Origin: Nitrospirota bacterium
GTDB lineage: Bacteria; Nitrospirota; Leptospirillia; Leptospirillales; Leptospirillaceae
NCBI GenBank assembly: GCA_021806225.1
Contig: JAJZXW010000021.1
Location: 151,471 to 215,470, forward strand
Direction: 5' to 3'
Length of the DNA stretch: 64,000 nucleotides
Shown here: piece by piece, positions 49,543-59,320 of the stretch
How the letters are laid out: every line of letters begins with the position of its first letter
Numbering within the stretch: the stretch's first letter is position 1
The notes under the pieces: model-generated
The model's input: the letters and a program-made list of their open reading frames with translations, nothing else
Databases searched by the model: none
What the model was told of the DNA's origin: nothing
Program-made: the position numbers and the translations under genes

Positions 49543-50355
49543 ATGATCCGCGCAAGAGTCCGGTCGACCGGTGAAAGGGGGATCGGCTGGTTCGTCCTCC
49601 TCTCCCTCTCCCTGCACGGTCTTTTTCTGTTAAGCGTTTTTCTCCATAAAAAACCGGTCTCCCTGGGGTACCAGACCGCGACGACGGTGGACCTTGTCTC
49701 CGAAGCAGCCCTGACCCCGTCCGCCCCTCCCCCCCAGCCGAAACCCGCGGCTTCAAAGACCCCGGTCCGGAAGGTGGCGCCGCCCAAGCCCGTCAAGAAG
49801 ACCCCTCCGCCCGCCAAGAAGAGGCCGGCGATGCGGGTCGTCCGGAGGCCCCCGCACCCCAGGCCCAGGCCCCATCCCCTTCGCAAAGCCGTTCCTGCGA
49901 AGAAGGCGGCGACCCGGAATAAAAAAGCTCTTCCTCACCGAAAAGTCGCCCCCTCGCAGAAATCCGCGGTCAGCAAACGGGCCAAGGCTCCGCGGGCCCT
50001 TCGGAAAAGTCTCCCGTCCCCCCTCTCCCCGACGGTTCCGGTCAAGATGGACGTGGCGGGGGAGCGCTTTCCCACTTATCTCCAGCACCTCCTGATCTCC
50101 CGGATCAAATCGAACTGGGCTCCTCCGCCTGGGAGCCACGGATTGAACGCGACGGTGCATTTTGTGTTAAAAAAGGATGGGACGCTGGACTCGGACCCCG
50201 TCCTCGTCACATCCTCGGGGTCGCGCGTCTTTGACGATGCCGCGAAATACGCCATCCTGAGATCGGTCCCGTTTCCTCCGTTTCCTCCCTCCTACGGGAA
50301 GGATCGCGAAGTGGTGACGGTGACGCTCCAGGCCACTAAAAGACAAGGGCTCTGA
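49543..50355 (+). CDS. tolA: TolA/TonB-like protein with basic Pro/Lys-rich linker
   Basis: N-terminal TM, basic linker, C-terminal TonB-like domain; between tolR and tolB. Confidence 0.8.
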   Translation: MIRARVRSTGERGIGWFVLLSLSLHGLFLLSVFLHKKPVSLGYQTATTVDLVSEAALTPSAPPPQPKPAASKTPVRKVAPPKPVKKTPPPAKKRPAMRVVRRPPHPRPRPHPLRKAVPAKKAATRNKKALPHRKVAPSQKSAVSKRAKAPRALRKSLPSPLSPTVPVKMDVAGERFPTYLQHLLISRIKSNWAPPPGSHGLNATVHFVLKKDGTLDSDPVLVTSSGSRVFDDAAKYAILRSVPFPPFPPSYGKDREVVTVTLQATKRQGL

Positions 50356-51671
50356 TGGATAAAAGGTGTGTGCGGATTCTCGTGTCGGGATACGTACTTA
50401 TTGCATCAGTCCTCCTGTTCTCCGGACGCGCCGGGGCAGTCGACCTCTCGGTGATCACCAACGAGACGGCCCTGAACTTCAAAATCGCGCTGGTCCGGAA
50501 CATGGCCCACGGCCCCGAAAGCCTCTGGACGCGAAAGGCCGAAGACCTTGTCCGGAAGGATCTCGAGGCGACCGGCTACTTCGTGATCCTGACGCCTCCT
50601 CCTGACATCCGGTCCCTGTTCCACCGGGAGATTCTCGATGCGATCACGGCCAAGGCGCTCTCTCCCATGGGGGTGGAAGGAGTCGTCGGAACCCAGTTCG
50701 CAATGGATGCCAACGGGGTTCGCCTCCACGGGACGGTGCGGGATCCCCTGAACGGATCGGTGCTCCTCGACAAGACCTACGAGACTGGAGGTCCGGTCCG
50801 GACCATTGTCCATCGCTTTGTGGACGATGTCCTGTTCCAGTTCGCCGGAATCCGTGGGATCGCGGAGAGCCGTATCGCTTTCGTGGGGCGGACGCGCCGG
50901 GGCTATGACCTCTTCACGATGGACTTCGACGGCGACAATCTCCGGAGGATGACTTACGACCATGTCCTGGCCTTCAATCCGACCTGGTCCAGGGACAAGG
51001 GCAGGATCGTCTATGTCTCCTACCTCCGCGGCCGGCCCCAGATCATCGATTACAATCTTCGGACCGGCCACCGCACCATGCTTTTTGGCTATCCCGGGCT
51101 CAACATCACCCCCCAGTACTCCTTCGACGGCTCGAAGATGGCGGTGGCCCTTTCGAAGGGACGATCCTCCCAGCATACCCAGATATACGTCTATCGCGAG
51201 AAGAGCCACATGCTGGAGCGGATCACCTACTCCCACAGCAACAACCTCTCCCCCGCCTGGGATCCGGGGGGGAATTCCATTGCTTTCGTCTCGGACAGGG
51301 ACGGACATCCGCAGATCTTCGTCATGGATTCGGACGGCTCCAACGTCCGCCGCCTGAGCTTCGACGGAAACTACAACGTGGCGCCGGCCTGGTCTCCGCG
51401 GGGGGACTGGATCGCCTATGTTTGCATGAATGCCGTTCATCGTCCTAAGATATGCCTCACGAGTCCCGACGGCTCGGCCCATTTTCAGATTACCCACGGA
51501 ACCGGTCGGGACGACAGTCCCAGCTGGTCTCCCGACGGCCGCTTCCTGATCTATTCCCGCCAGATCCGGGGACACTCGACTCTCGTCAGGGTTTGGATGG
51601 ATGGACATGGCCGCGAAAATCTCGGACATTTTCGCCGGAGCGTCCTGACGCCGGCCTGGTCGGGGCCCTGA
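50355..51671 (+). CDS. tolB: Tol-Pal system protein TolB
   Basis: Signal peptide; repeated WSPDG/WDPGGNSIAFVSDRDGHPQIFVMDSDGSNVRRLSFDG propeller motifs. Confidence 0.94.
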   Translation: MDKRCVRILVSGYVLIASVLLFSGRAGAVDLSVITNETALNFKIALVRNMAHGPESLWTRKAEDLVRKDLEATGYFVILTPPPDIRSLFHREILDAITAKALSPMGVEGVVGTQFAMDANGVRLHGTVRDPLNGSVLLDKTYETGGPVRTIVHRFVDDVLFQFAGIRGIAESRIAFVGRTRRGYDLFTMDFDGDNLRRMTYDHVLAFNPTWSRDKGRIVYVSYLRGRPQIIDYNLRTGHRTMLFGYPGLNITPQYSFDGSKMAVALSKGRSSQHTQIYVYREKSHMLERITYSHSNNLSPAWDPGGNSIAFVSDRDGHPQIFVMDSDGSNVRRLSFDGNYNVAPAWSPRGDWIAYVCMNAVHRPKICLTSPDGSAHFQITHGTGRDDSPSWSPDGRFLIYSRQIRGHSTLVRVWMDGHGRENLGHFRRSVLTPAWSGP

Positions 51672-51734
51672 CGGGAGGCTGCGGGGGATTCTTGATGAGG
51701 GAACTGGACAATCTATGACCCGAAAGGATGGAGA

Positions 51735-52559
51735 ATGACGAAAAGAGAGACTCTGGGAGGGGTCGGCATCGCACTGGTACTGGGTCTCGGCCTCTCGGCC
51801 TGTGCGACGCCTTCGGATGTATCCGACCTCAGGGCGCAGATCGACATGGTCTCCACCCGCGTCTCCAAGATTGAGCGAAATGGAGGCGGCACGGCCGTCT
51901 CCGGCGGAAACCAGCTCGCGGATATGGAGACCCGTCTCGACAACCAGAAGCTCCGGATCGCACGTCTCCGGGACCGCGTCGAGCGTATCAACCACCGGCT
52001 CGACGAATTGATGAACAAGATCGAAACCCAAAGCGCCCAGGCGGCTACCCCGGCAGCTCCCGCCCCTGCCACACCGGCCGCCAAGGCGGCTGTGGCTCCC
52101 CCTGTCCCTCCCGCCGCCGGAGGGGCCGCTGCCGTCGTTCCCGCACCGGTCTTGGCGAAGCCCTCATCCGCGCCGATCCAGTCTCCCGACATGATCTACC
52201 ACCAGGCCTACTCCGATTACCAGCAGGGGCATTACGAGATCGCCATCAAGGAGTTCGGATCCCTGGTCGAGCAGTATCCCGATTCTCATCTGGCCTCCTC
52301 GGCCGTTTTCTGGGAAGCCCAGGCCCATTACAACCTGAAGCATTACCACCGGGCGCTGGCCCTCTACGACGCCGTCATCCACAAGTATGTGGACAGCCCC
52401 AAGAAGGCGACCGCCTACTATAAAAAAGGGCAGGCCTACGAGCAGCTGAACAACCGGAAGCTCGCGATCCACAACTATCGGCGGGTTCTGGAGCTCTTCC
52501 CTCTCGAGCAGCAGCTCGACGATCTGGCGAAGCGGCGTTTGTCCCGTCTTGACGAATAG
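51735..52559 (+). CDS. cpoB: Tol-Pal system protein CpoB (YbgF)
   Basis: Lipobox LSAC, coiled coil, TPRs YHQAYSDYQQGHYEIAIKEFGSLVEQYPDS. Confidence 0.88.
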   Translation: MTKRETLGGVGIALVLGLGLSACATPSDVSDLRAQIDMVSTRVSKIERNGGGTAVSGGNQLADMETRLDNQKLRIARLRDRVERINHRLDELMNKIETQSAQAATPAAPAPATPAAKAAVAPPVPPAAGGAAAVVPAPVLAKPSSAPIQSPDMIYHQAYSDYQQGHYEIAIKEFGSLVEQYPDSHLASSAVFWEAQAHYNLKHYHRALALYDAVIHKYVDSPKKATAYYKKGQAYEQLNNRKLAIHNYRRVLELFPLEQQLDDLAKRRLSRLDE

Positions 52560-52563
52560 CCCC

Positions 52564-54420
52564 ATGGGGATCATCCGGGAGCTTCCTCCATCGCTTGTGA
52601 ACCAGATTGCGGCCGGCGAGGTGGTGGAGCGTCCGGCCTCCGTCCTCAAGGAAATCGTGGAAAACAGTCTCGATGCGGGGGCGACTCGTATCTCCGTCGT
52701 CGTCGACGCGGCGGGCGACGGGCTGATTCATGTCCGGGACAACGGGGGGGGGATCCTTCGCGACGATCTCCCGCGCGCTTTTCTCCGCCACGCGACGAGC
52801 AAGATTTCCTCCTGGGAGGACCTGTTGTCGGCCAGGAGCCTGGGCTTCCGGGGGGAGGCGCTGGCCTCCATCGCCTCCGTTTCGAAGGTGACCGTCGAGA
52901 CCCGCCACGGCTCGGAGCCGGTCGGAACGCGCATGGTCCTCGTGCCGGGGGAGTCGCAGGTTGTGACGGACTGGAATGGGCCCGTCGGAACCTCTCTGGC
53001 CATTCGGGATCTTTTTTTCAATGTTCCGGTCCGGAAGAAATTCCTGAAATCCGCCCAGACCGAACAGGGCCATCTGACCGAGGCCCTCACCCGCATCGCC
53101 CTGGGATTTCCCGAATGCCAGTTCGACCTGGCCACCCCGACCCGAAAGATCGTCGCGCTCGAATCCAGGGAGAGCCCTTATCTCCGGATCCTCGACCTCT
53201 TCCCCTCCCTGAACGAAGAAGACCTTGCGTTCCACGAAATTCGGGGGGGGGACTGGCGGGTGCAGGTCTATCTCCTTCGCCCGGACCGGGTCAGGAAGGA
53301 CCGGCAGTCCCAGCATCTCTTCATCAACCGCCGCTGGGTGCGTCACCCCGGTCTCCTCGAAGCCATTACCCAGGGCGGAGCGGGGCGTCTGTCCCGCGAC
53401 GTGCATGTGGGCGCCTGGGTCTATCTGGAGCTCGCTCCGGAAAATCTCGATGTGAATGTGCATCCGACCAAGCGGGAGGTGCGCCTCCTGGAGGGGGACC
53501 GTCTTTTTTCGCTCGTGAGGCGGTCGGTCGAAGAAAGCTTTTCCCTCTTCGATGCGCGGGTTCCGTCTCCTCCTCCGTCCGGAATGCTGGAACCCGTCCC
53601 CACCTTGCCGGAAAGGCATGACAAAGAGGGGGAGGCCCCTCCGACACCTCCGGTGACGGCGGATTCCGGGCCTTTCTTTCTGCGGGAGACGGGAGCGGCG
53701 CCGTATGAGATGCCCCTTCGGGAGCCCCTCCGGTCCGAACGGCGGATCCCCGGTCTTTCGCCAAAGTCCCCGGAGCATCCGGTCTCCTTCGCCCGGCTCC
53801 CCGAAGTCCTGAAGGGTCTCCCTCTTTCGGGACGGGATTCTCCGTCGCGCGATCTGACGGTCCTTGGGCAACTTGCCGGAACCTACCTGGTCGTTGACTG
53901 GGGAGAGGATCTCGCCCTTGTCGACTGGCACACCGCCCACGAACGGATTAACTACGAGAAATACCGCCGTCAGGTCGATGCCGAAGGGGTGACGCGGGCC
54001 CCCCTGCTCTTCCCCGCCGTCTACCGGGTTCCCCTGTCGGTGGCTGACAGCCTGGACAGCCGTCTCGAAGAGCTCTCCCGGATCGGCTTCGACCTGGACC
54101 GGAGCGGTCCGGACAGCTTTCGAGTCCGCTCCGTTCCCTTTCTTCTCGAAGGGGAGGACCCAAGGGAGAGCCTGGAGGTCCTCCGGGAGCAGACGTCGGA
54201 TTTCGGGATCCCCGTTCTCCGCTCGGACCGGATCGACGAGCTCCTCATGACCGTTTCCTGCCACCGGAGCGTCCGGAAAAACGACGTCTTCGACCTGGCC
54301 GACGGGGATCGGCTGGTCCGGGAGCTTCTCGAAACTCCCCATCCCTATACCTGTCCCCATGGTCGCCCGACCATGATGAGGCTGTCTCGGGGGGATCTCG
54401 ACCAATGGTTCGGCCGCTAG
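52564..54420 (+). CDS. mutL: DNA mismatch repair protein MutL
   Basis: LPPSLVNQIAAGEVVERPASVLKEIVENSLDAGA; LGFRGEALASIASVSKV. Confidence 0.97.
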   Translation: MGIIRELPPSLVNQIAAGEVVERPASVLKEIVENSLDAGATRISVVVDAAGDGLIHVRDNGGGILRDDLPRAFLRHATSKISSWEDLLSARSLGFRGEALASIASVSKVTVETRHGSEPVGTRMVLVPGESQVVTDWNGPVGTSLAIRDLFFNVPVRKKFLKSAQTEQGHLTEALTRIALGFPECQFDLATPTRKIVALESRESPYLRILDLFPSLNEEDLAFHEIRGGDWRVQVYLLRPDRVRKDRQSQHLFINRRWVRHPGLLEAITQGGAGRLSRDVHVGAWVYLELAPENLDVNVHPTKREVRLLEGDRLFSLVRRSVEESFSLFDARVPSPPPSGMLEPVPTLPERHDKEGEAPPTPPVTADSGPFFLRETGAAPYEMPLREPLRSERRIPGLSPKSPEHPVSFARLPEVLKGLPLSGRDSPSRDLTVLGQLAGTYLVVDWGEDLALVDWHTAHERINYEKYRRQVDAEGVTRAPLLFPAVYRVPLSVADSLDSRLEELSRIGFDLDRSGPDSFRVRSVPFLLEGEDPRESLEVLREQTSDFGIPVLRSDRIDELLMTVSCHRSVRKNDVFDLADGDRLVRELLETPHPYTCPHGRPTMMRLSRGDLDQWFGR

Positions 54421-56321
54421 ACTCCGTCGATCTCGCGATTCTCGGTCCCACCGCCTCAGGAAAGAGCCGGCTGGCCCTGGCCCTGGCCCACGCGATGGAC
54501 GCTGAAATCGTGTCTGCCGATTCCCGCCAGATCTACCGGGAAATCTTCGTGGGGACGGGGAAGCTCCTTCCGGTGGAACGGGAGGGGATTCCTCATTACC
54601 TCCTCGACCGGTGCTCGGTCACCGAGTCCTTCAGCGCAGGAGACTTTGTCCGGGAAGCCCGGAAGGCGATCGCCGACATCAGGGCCCGGGGAAAGAGGGT
54701 CATTTTGTGCGGGGGAACGGGCCTCTATGTGGAGTCCCTTCTTTCCGGGATCGTCGATCTTCCTCCAAGGCCTCCCGGCCATTACGAAGACTATAGGGAA
54801 GGGCTTCAAGCCGTTTCGACCGAGGCGCTTTACGCCCGTCTCCGGACGAGCGATCCGGAACGGGCGGCGCACCTTCATCCGAACGATCGCTTCCGGATCA
54901 CTCGGGCTCTCTATCTGAGGGAGGAGTTTTCTCTTCCGTCATCTGAGCTTTTCGAGGCTTTCCGGACTCCGGGAATGGAGTGCGGGGAAATCCTGGGACT
55001 GGATCCGGGCCGTGAAAAGCGGATCTCTCTGATCGAGAACCGGGTCAGGGCCATGTTCGCGAACGGGTGGATCGAGGAGGTGGAGGCCCTTCTGGCGGAG
55101 GGCGTGGTGCCGGAGGCGCCCGGCTTCAATAGCCTGGGATATCGGGAGGTGATCGCCTTCCTGAAGGGCGCGTTGACCCGGCCGGCGCTGATTGAGTCGG
55201 TCATGTTGAAGACGAGGCAGTACGCCAAGCGACAGATGACGTGGTTTCGCCACATGGGGGGAATCCGGTGGATTGTCTCCGGGTCCGGGAACGGCGATCC
55301 CTTGGACCTTTTGCCAAATTATGGTACGATCGAAAAAAATTTCGCTGACACTATCGATGGAATCAGGGAAGGAGAGTTCCGCCATATGTCCGAAGGAATG
55401 AAAAGATCCACGGCCCCGAAGAAAACTGTTTCGGGAAAGGCTTCGAACAAGGAGAGAATCGGCATCATCGGTGGGTCGGGGTTGTATCATCTGAAAGGGC
55501 TCTCCGATCTTTGTCCGACTGTTGTGGAAACACCCTGGGGGCAGCCATCCGACCCTTTCATGATCGGAACAATCGGCGACGTTCCCGTGGCCTTCCTCTC
55601 CCGCCACGGGGCTGGCCACCGCTATCTTCCGGGAGAGATCAATTACAGGGCCAATATTGCGGGGTTTGTGGCACTGGGAGTTCGGAGGATCCTGTCCGTG
55701 TCTGCAGTCGGATCCCTGAAAGAATCGATCGTTCCGGGAGACATGGTGGTGGTGGACCAGTTCATCGACTGGACCAAGGGGCGTCCCTCGACTTTCTATG
55801 GTCAGGGGGCGGTCGGCCATACGGGATTTGCCCATCCGATCTGTCCTGACCTCGCGAAAACGCTGGTGGAGGCCTGTCGGGGCGTCAAGGCCCGACATCA
55901 TGGGAAGGGGACCTACCTCTGCATGGAAGGCCCGGCCTTTTCGACCCAGGCCGAATCCTTCCTCTACCGGCAGTTCAACGCCGACGTCATTGGAATGACC
56001 AACGTGACCGAGGCCCGGCTCGCCCGTGAAGCAGGCCTTTGTTACGCCACCCTGGCCCTGTCGACGGACTTCGACTGCTGGCACCCGGACCATGACGCCG
56101 TGACGGTGACCGATGTCCTGGCTGTGATGGAGAAGAATGTCTCGACGGCGAACCGGATCCTGGAAAGGGCCCTGGAGACCGTCGCTCCCTCCGGCGACTG
56201 CAAATGCCAGGAGGCGCCGGCCACGGCCCTGGTTACCCATCCCGACAGCATTCCGGTCGCCACGCGGAAAAAACTCGCGTTTCTCGGGATCCTGAAGCCG
56301 GAAGAGGGGGGGAGGCCATGA
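54405..56321 (+). CDS. miaA: Fused ORF: tRNA dimethylallyltransferase (MiaA) plus S-methyl-5'-thioadenosine phosphorylase
   Basis: ILGPTASGKSRLALALA ... RQYAKRQMTWFRHM, then IGIIGGSGLYHL ... FLSRHGAGHRYLPGEINYRANI, same frame with no stop. Confidence 0.9.
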   Translation: MVRPLDSVDLAILGPTASGKSRLALALAHAMDAEIVSADSRQIYREIFVGTGKLLPVEREGIPHYLLDRCSVTESFSAGDFVREARKAIADIRARGKRVILCGGTGLYVESLLSGIVDLPPRPPGHYEDYREGLQAVSTEALYARLRTSDPERAAHLHPNDRFRITRALYLREEFSLPSSELFEAFRTPGMECGEILGLDPGREKRISLIENRVRAMFANGWIEEVEALLAEGVVPEAPGFNSLGYREVIAFLKGALTRPALIESVMLKTRQYAKRQMTWFRHMGGIRWIVSGSGNGDPLDLLPNYGTIEKNFADTIDGIREGEFRHMSEGMKRSTAPKKTVSGKASNKERIGIIGGSGLYHLKGLSDLCPTVVETPWGQPSDPFMIGTIGDVPVAFLSRHGAGHRYLPGEINYRANIAGFVALGVRRILSVSAVGSLKESIVPGDMVVVDQFIDWTKGRPSTFYGQGAVGHTGFAHPICPDLAKTLVEACRGVKARHHGKGTYLCMEGPAFSTQAESFLYRQFNADVIGMTNVTEARLAREAGLCYATLALSTDFDCWHPDHDAVTVTDVLAVMEKNVSTANRILERALETVAPSGDCKCQEAPATALVTHPDSIPVATRKKLAFLGILKPEEGGRP

Positions 56322-57256
56322 CGCCGAAGCTTGTCATTGTGGGGACCGTCGCTCTCGACGACGTGACGACCCCCTTCGGATCTGTTCGCCGGGCCCTCGG
56401 AGGGTCGGCCTTTTACGGGGGCATTGCGGCCTCCTACTGGACGAGCGTTGGAGTTGTGGCCGTTGTGGGGAAGGACTATCCGGAGGAGGGGTTCCGGATC
56501 CTCGAAAGCCGGGCGATCGACTTCCGGGGCATCGACCGGAGTGCGGAGGAGACCTTTGCCTGGACGGGAGAGTACACCTACGATCTCAATACGGCGATCA
56601 CCCGTGACACACGCCTGAATTGCCTCCTGTCCTTCAACCCCCGCGTGGCGGAGCATTATCCCAATCCGGAGACACTGTTTCTCGCGAATATCGATCCGGA
56701 GATTCAGGGAAAGATCCTCGATTCCCTGCCCGTACGTCCCCGGCTGGTGGCCCTGGACACGATGAACTACTGGATCGAGTCGAAGAAGGACACCCTGCTT
56801 CAGGTCCTCAGGAGGATCGACCTCCTGACCATCAATGAATCCGAAGCCCGCATGCTGACAGGCGAGTTCAATCTCGTCCTCGCCGCCCGGGCCATCCGGG
56901 CTCTCGGTCCTTCGATCGTGGTCCTGAAAAAGGGAGAGCATGGGGCGCTGGTTTTCTACGAGGGGGGCGTTTTCGCCTCTCCGGCCATGCCTCTCGAAGT
57001 GGTCAAGGATCCGACCGGGGCAGGGGACTCCTTTGCCGGCGGTCTTCTCGGATATCTGACGGTCCATGGCCATCACAGTCCCGAATTCCTGAAGCAGTCC
57101 TCGATCATAGGATCGGTCATGGCCTCCTTCTGCGTCTCGGATTTCGGGGTCATCGGGACCCGGGCACTTTCCCTCGAGGAGATTTCATCGAGGATCAGGG
57201 AATTCGGCGATCTGACGGGATTCAGACAGATTGATTACGAGGAACGGAGGCTCTGA
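56318..57256 (+). CDS. PfkB-family sugar/nucleoside kinase
   Basis: ALGGSAFYGGIAASYW; DPTGAGDSFAGGLLGYL. Confidence 0.9.
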   Translation: MTPKLVIVGTVALDDVTTPFGSVRRALGGSAFYGGIAASYWTSVGVVAVVGKDYPEEGFRILESRAIDFRGIDRSAEETFAWTGEYTYDLNTAITRDTRLNCLLSFNPRVAEHYPNPETLFLANIDPEIQGKILDSLPVRPRLVALDTMNYWIESKKDTLLQVLRRIDLLTINESEARMLTGEFNLVLAARAIRALGPSIVVLKKGEHGALVFYEGGVFASPAMPLEVVKDPTGAGDSFAGGLLGYLTVHGHHSPEFLKQSSIIGSVMASFCVSDFGVIGTRALSLEEISSRIREFGDLTGFRQIDYEERRL

Positions 57257-57257
57257 A

Positions 57258-58091
57258 TTGTCCGAGCGATGGAGAATCTTCTGTCGCCCATTCTCCCCGG
57301 TGGTGTTCGCGATTCTTCTGTCAGGCTGTCATGGGAGCGTTTCTCCCAAAAATCACCACCTGGCCATCGAGCATTACAATGCCGGGCTCCGGAAGCTCAA
57401 GGAACAGAAACTTCAGGATGCCTACTGGGAGTTTGAGTACGCCAACCATCTGGATCCGGGCGTTCCCAAGGTGCATTATTCCCTGGGCCATGTTTACTAC
57501 CTCATGCATGACTTGGAAGACGCGAACAAGGAGCTCCGGAAGGCCCTCAGAAACAACCCTGACCGCTCCTCCACCTACAATTACCTGGGAGAGATCGCGC
57601 TTGAGCAGAAGAAGTACCCCGATGCACTGGAGTTTTTCCGGAAGGCCCTCGGGAACACCCTCAACCGCACTCCCTACTACCCTCTGGTGAACATCGGAAA
57701 AACTTACATGCAAATGGGGAAGTTCGAGAAAGCCAAGGAATATTTCTCGAAGGCTCTTCTGCGAAACGACCAGTTTCTTCCGGCTCATTACTGGCTTGGT
57801 AAGGTGCACATGTCGGAAGGGGCTTATGAAAAGGCCCTTCAGGACTTCTCTGCGGCCATCAGGGCAGAACCTGACTTCTCCGCAGGATATTATGAGCTCG
57901 GTCGGGCCTATCTGAAACTCGACAATCAGGAGAAGGCATCGAGAGCGTTCAAGGAGGCTGTCCGTCTCGACCCGAATTCAAAGATCGGCATCAAGGCCCG
58001 GCGGTATCTTCTGCTTCTTCCGAAGGACCTTCCTGCAGCAAGGGCCCCCGGAGCCAAAAAAGGGAACCAGAATCAGGCCGGGGGCAAGTGA
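57258..58091 (+). CDS. TPR lipoprotein (PilF-like), TTG start
   Basis: Lipobox ILLSGC followed by TPR repeats. Confidence 0.8.
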   Translation: MSERWRIFCRPFSPVVFAILLSGCHGSVSPKNHHLAIEHYNAGLRKLKEQKLQDAYWEFEYANHLDPGVPKVHYSLGHVYYLMHDLEDANKELRKALRNNPDRSSTYNYLGEIALEQKKYPDALEFFRKALGNTLNRTPYYPLVNIGKTYMQMGKFEKAKEYFSKALLRNDQFLPAHYWLGKVHMSEGAYEKALQDFSAAIRAEPDFSAGYYELGRAYLKLDNQEKASRAFKEAVRLDPNSKIGIKARRYLLLLPKDLPAARAPGAKKGNQNQAGGK

Positions 58092-58132
58092 CCACCGACA
58101 ATGGGCTCCATGACTTGAAAGAAGGGAAGCTG

Positions 58133-59320
58133 ATGTCTGAAACCGTAGAGAATGAAAGCCAGCCCGAAGAGACGAGCGCTCCATCCGCAACCTCCGAAAC
58201 AGTCGGGAAGATCCTGGAGAAGGCGCGGGTCGAAAAGGGATTGACGATCGACGATATCGACCGCATCACCCACATCAGTCCGGGATGGGTCCTTGTTATC
58301 GAACAGGGAGGCTGGCCCCAATACCCCAGCATGGTCTATGCCAAGGGTCATGTGAAGGTATATGCCCAACTTTTGGGGCTGGATGCCGAGGCCATGGGAC
58401 GGAAGTTTCAGGCGGAGTGGAATGCGACGGTCAAGCCAGATCCCAATGACGTGGCCACTCTGAGCCACTCCCCTGGAATCCATGGAATTCAGACGGGTGG
58501 GGGCTTGAATTTCAAACTGTGGGGAGTGGCGCTGTTTGCCCTGTCCGTTGTGGCGATTTTGGGCGTCCGCTATGCGATGCATCAGCACAAATCGGTTTCA
58601 GGCAAAAGCTCGAAGGTATCGATCACCCCGCTTCCAGCCCCCCGGCCCCCCGTTTCTCCCGTGACCTCCGGATCGGGAACGCCCGGTGGCGGCGAGGGAG
58701 ATCTCTTAAGCTCAACCGGGAATGATCAGGCGCAAAGGGTTCTGTCGACGCCGGCCGAGAGCCCTGCCCGGACTGATCAAAAGGGCCGGGCAGGATTCGC
58801 CGATCATCCTGGTTCCCTGCCAACCTCCCTGGGGGTCGAGAGGGGAGGGCTGAGCCTGAAGATGGTGGCCATCAGAAACACATGGGTGGTTATTTCAATC
58901 GATGACGGAACAGTGCGCCGCTTTCACCTGAAACCTGGGGAGAGCCGGACGCTCACCGGGAAAAATTTCATGACCTTTTCCACCGAGTTCGGAAACGGAC
59001 TCGTCCTTTTCCTGAATGGAAAAAGGCTAGGCCTTGCAGGGGCTACCGCCAATCCTGTCCTGCACCGGCGCTTGAATCGCATGAGTCTTCGGCCGCTCAA
59101 CGGCTCTTCCAGACCGCTCCTTTCAAAAGGGCCCTCCACGCACACCGGGCAGGGGGCCGGCATGACAGGAGCCCGTCCCTCCGTTCACAAAGCGCTTCCG
59201 GGAACGTCTCCGGCTAAGGTCCTTCCTTTCGTTCCCGAAACGGGCCAGCCTTCATCGCCTTCTCCCAGCCAGCCCTCTGTGAATTCCGGAACTCAGCCCC
59301 AATCAGGGAGGACTCCTTGA
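58133..59320 (+). CDS. RodZ-like HTH / DUF4115 protein
   Basis: VGKILEKARVEKGLTIDDIDRITHIS..., central TM, C-terminal DUF4115-like segment. Confidence 0.85.
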   Translation: MSETVENESQPEETSAPSATSETVGKILEKARVEKGLTIDDIDRITHISPGWVLVIEQGGWPQYPSMVYAKGHVKVYAQLLGLDAEAMGRKFQAEWNATVKPDPNDVATLSHSPGIHGIQTGGGLNFKLWGVALFALSVVAILGVRYAMHQHKSVSGKSSKVSITPLPAPRPPVSPVTSGSGTPGGGEGDLLSSTGNDQAQRVLSTPAESPARTDQKGRAGFADHPGSLPTSLGVERGGLSLKMVAIRNTWVVISIDDGTVRRFHLKPGESRTLTGKNFMTFSTEFGNGLVLFLNGKRLGLAGATANPVLHRRLNRMSLRPLNGSSRPLLSKGPSTHTGQGAGMTGARPSVHKALPGTSPAKVLPFVPETGQPSSPSPSQPSVNSGTQPQSGRTP

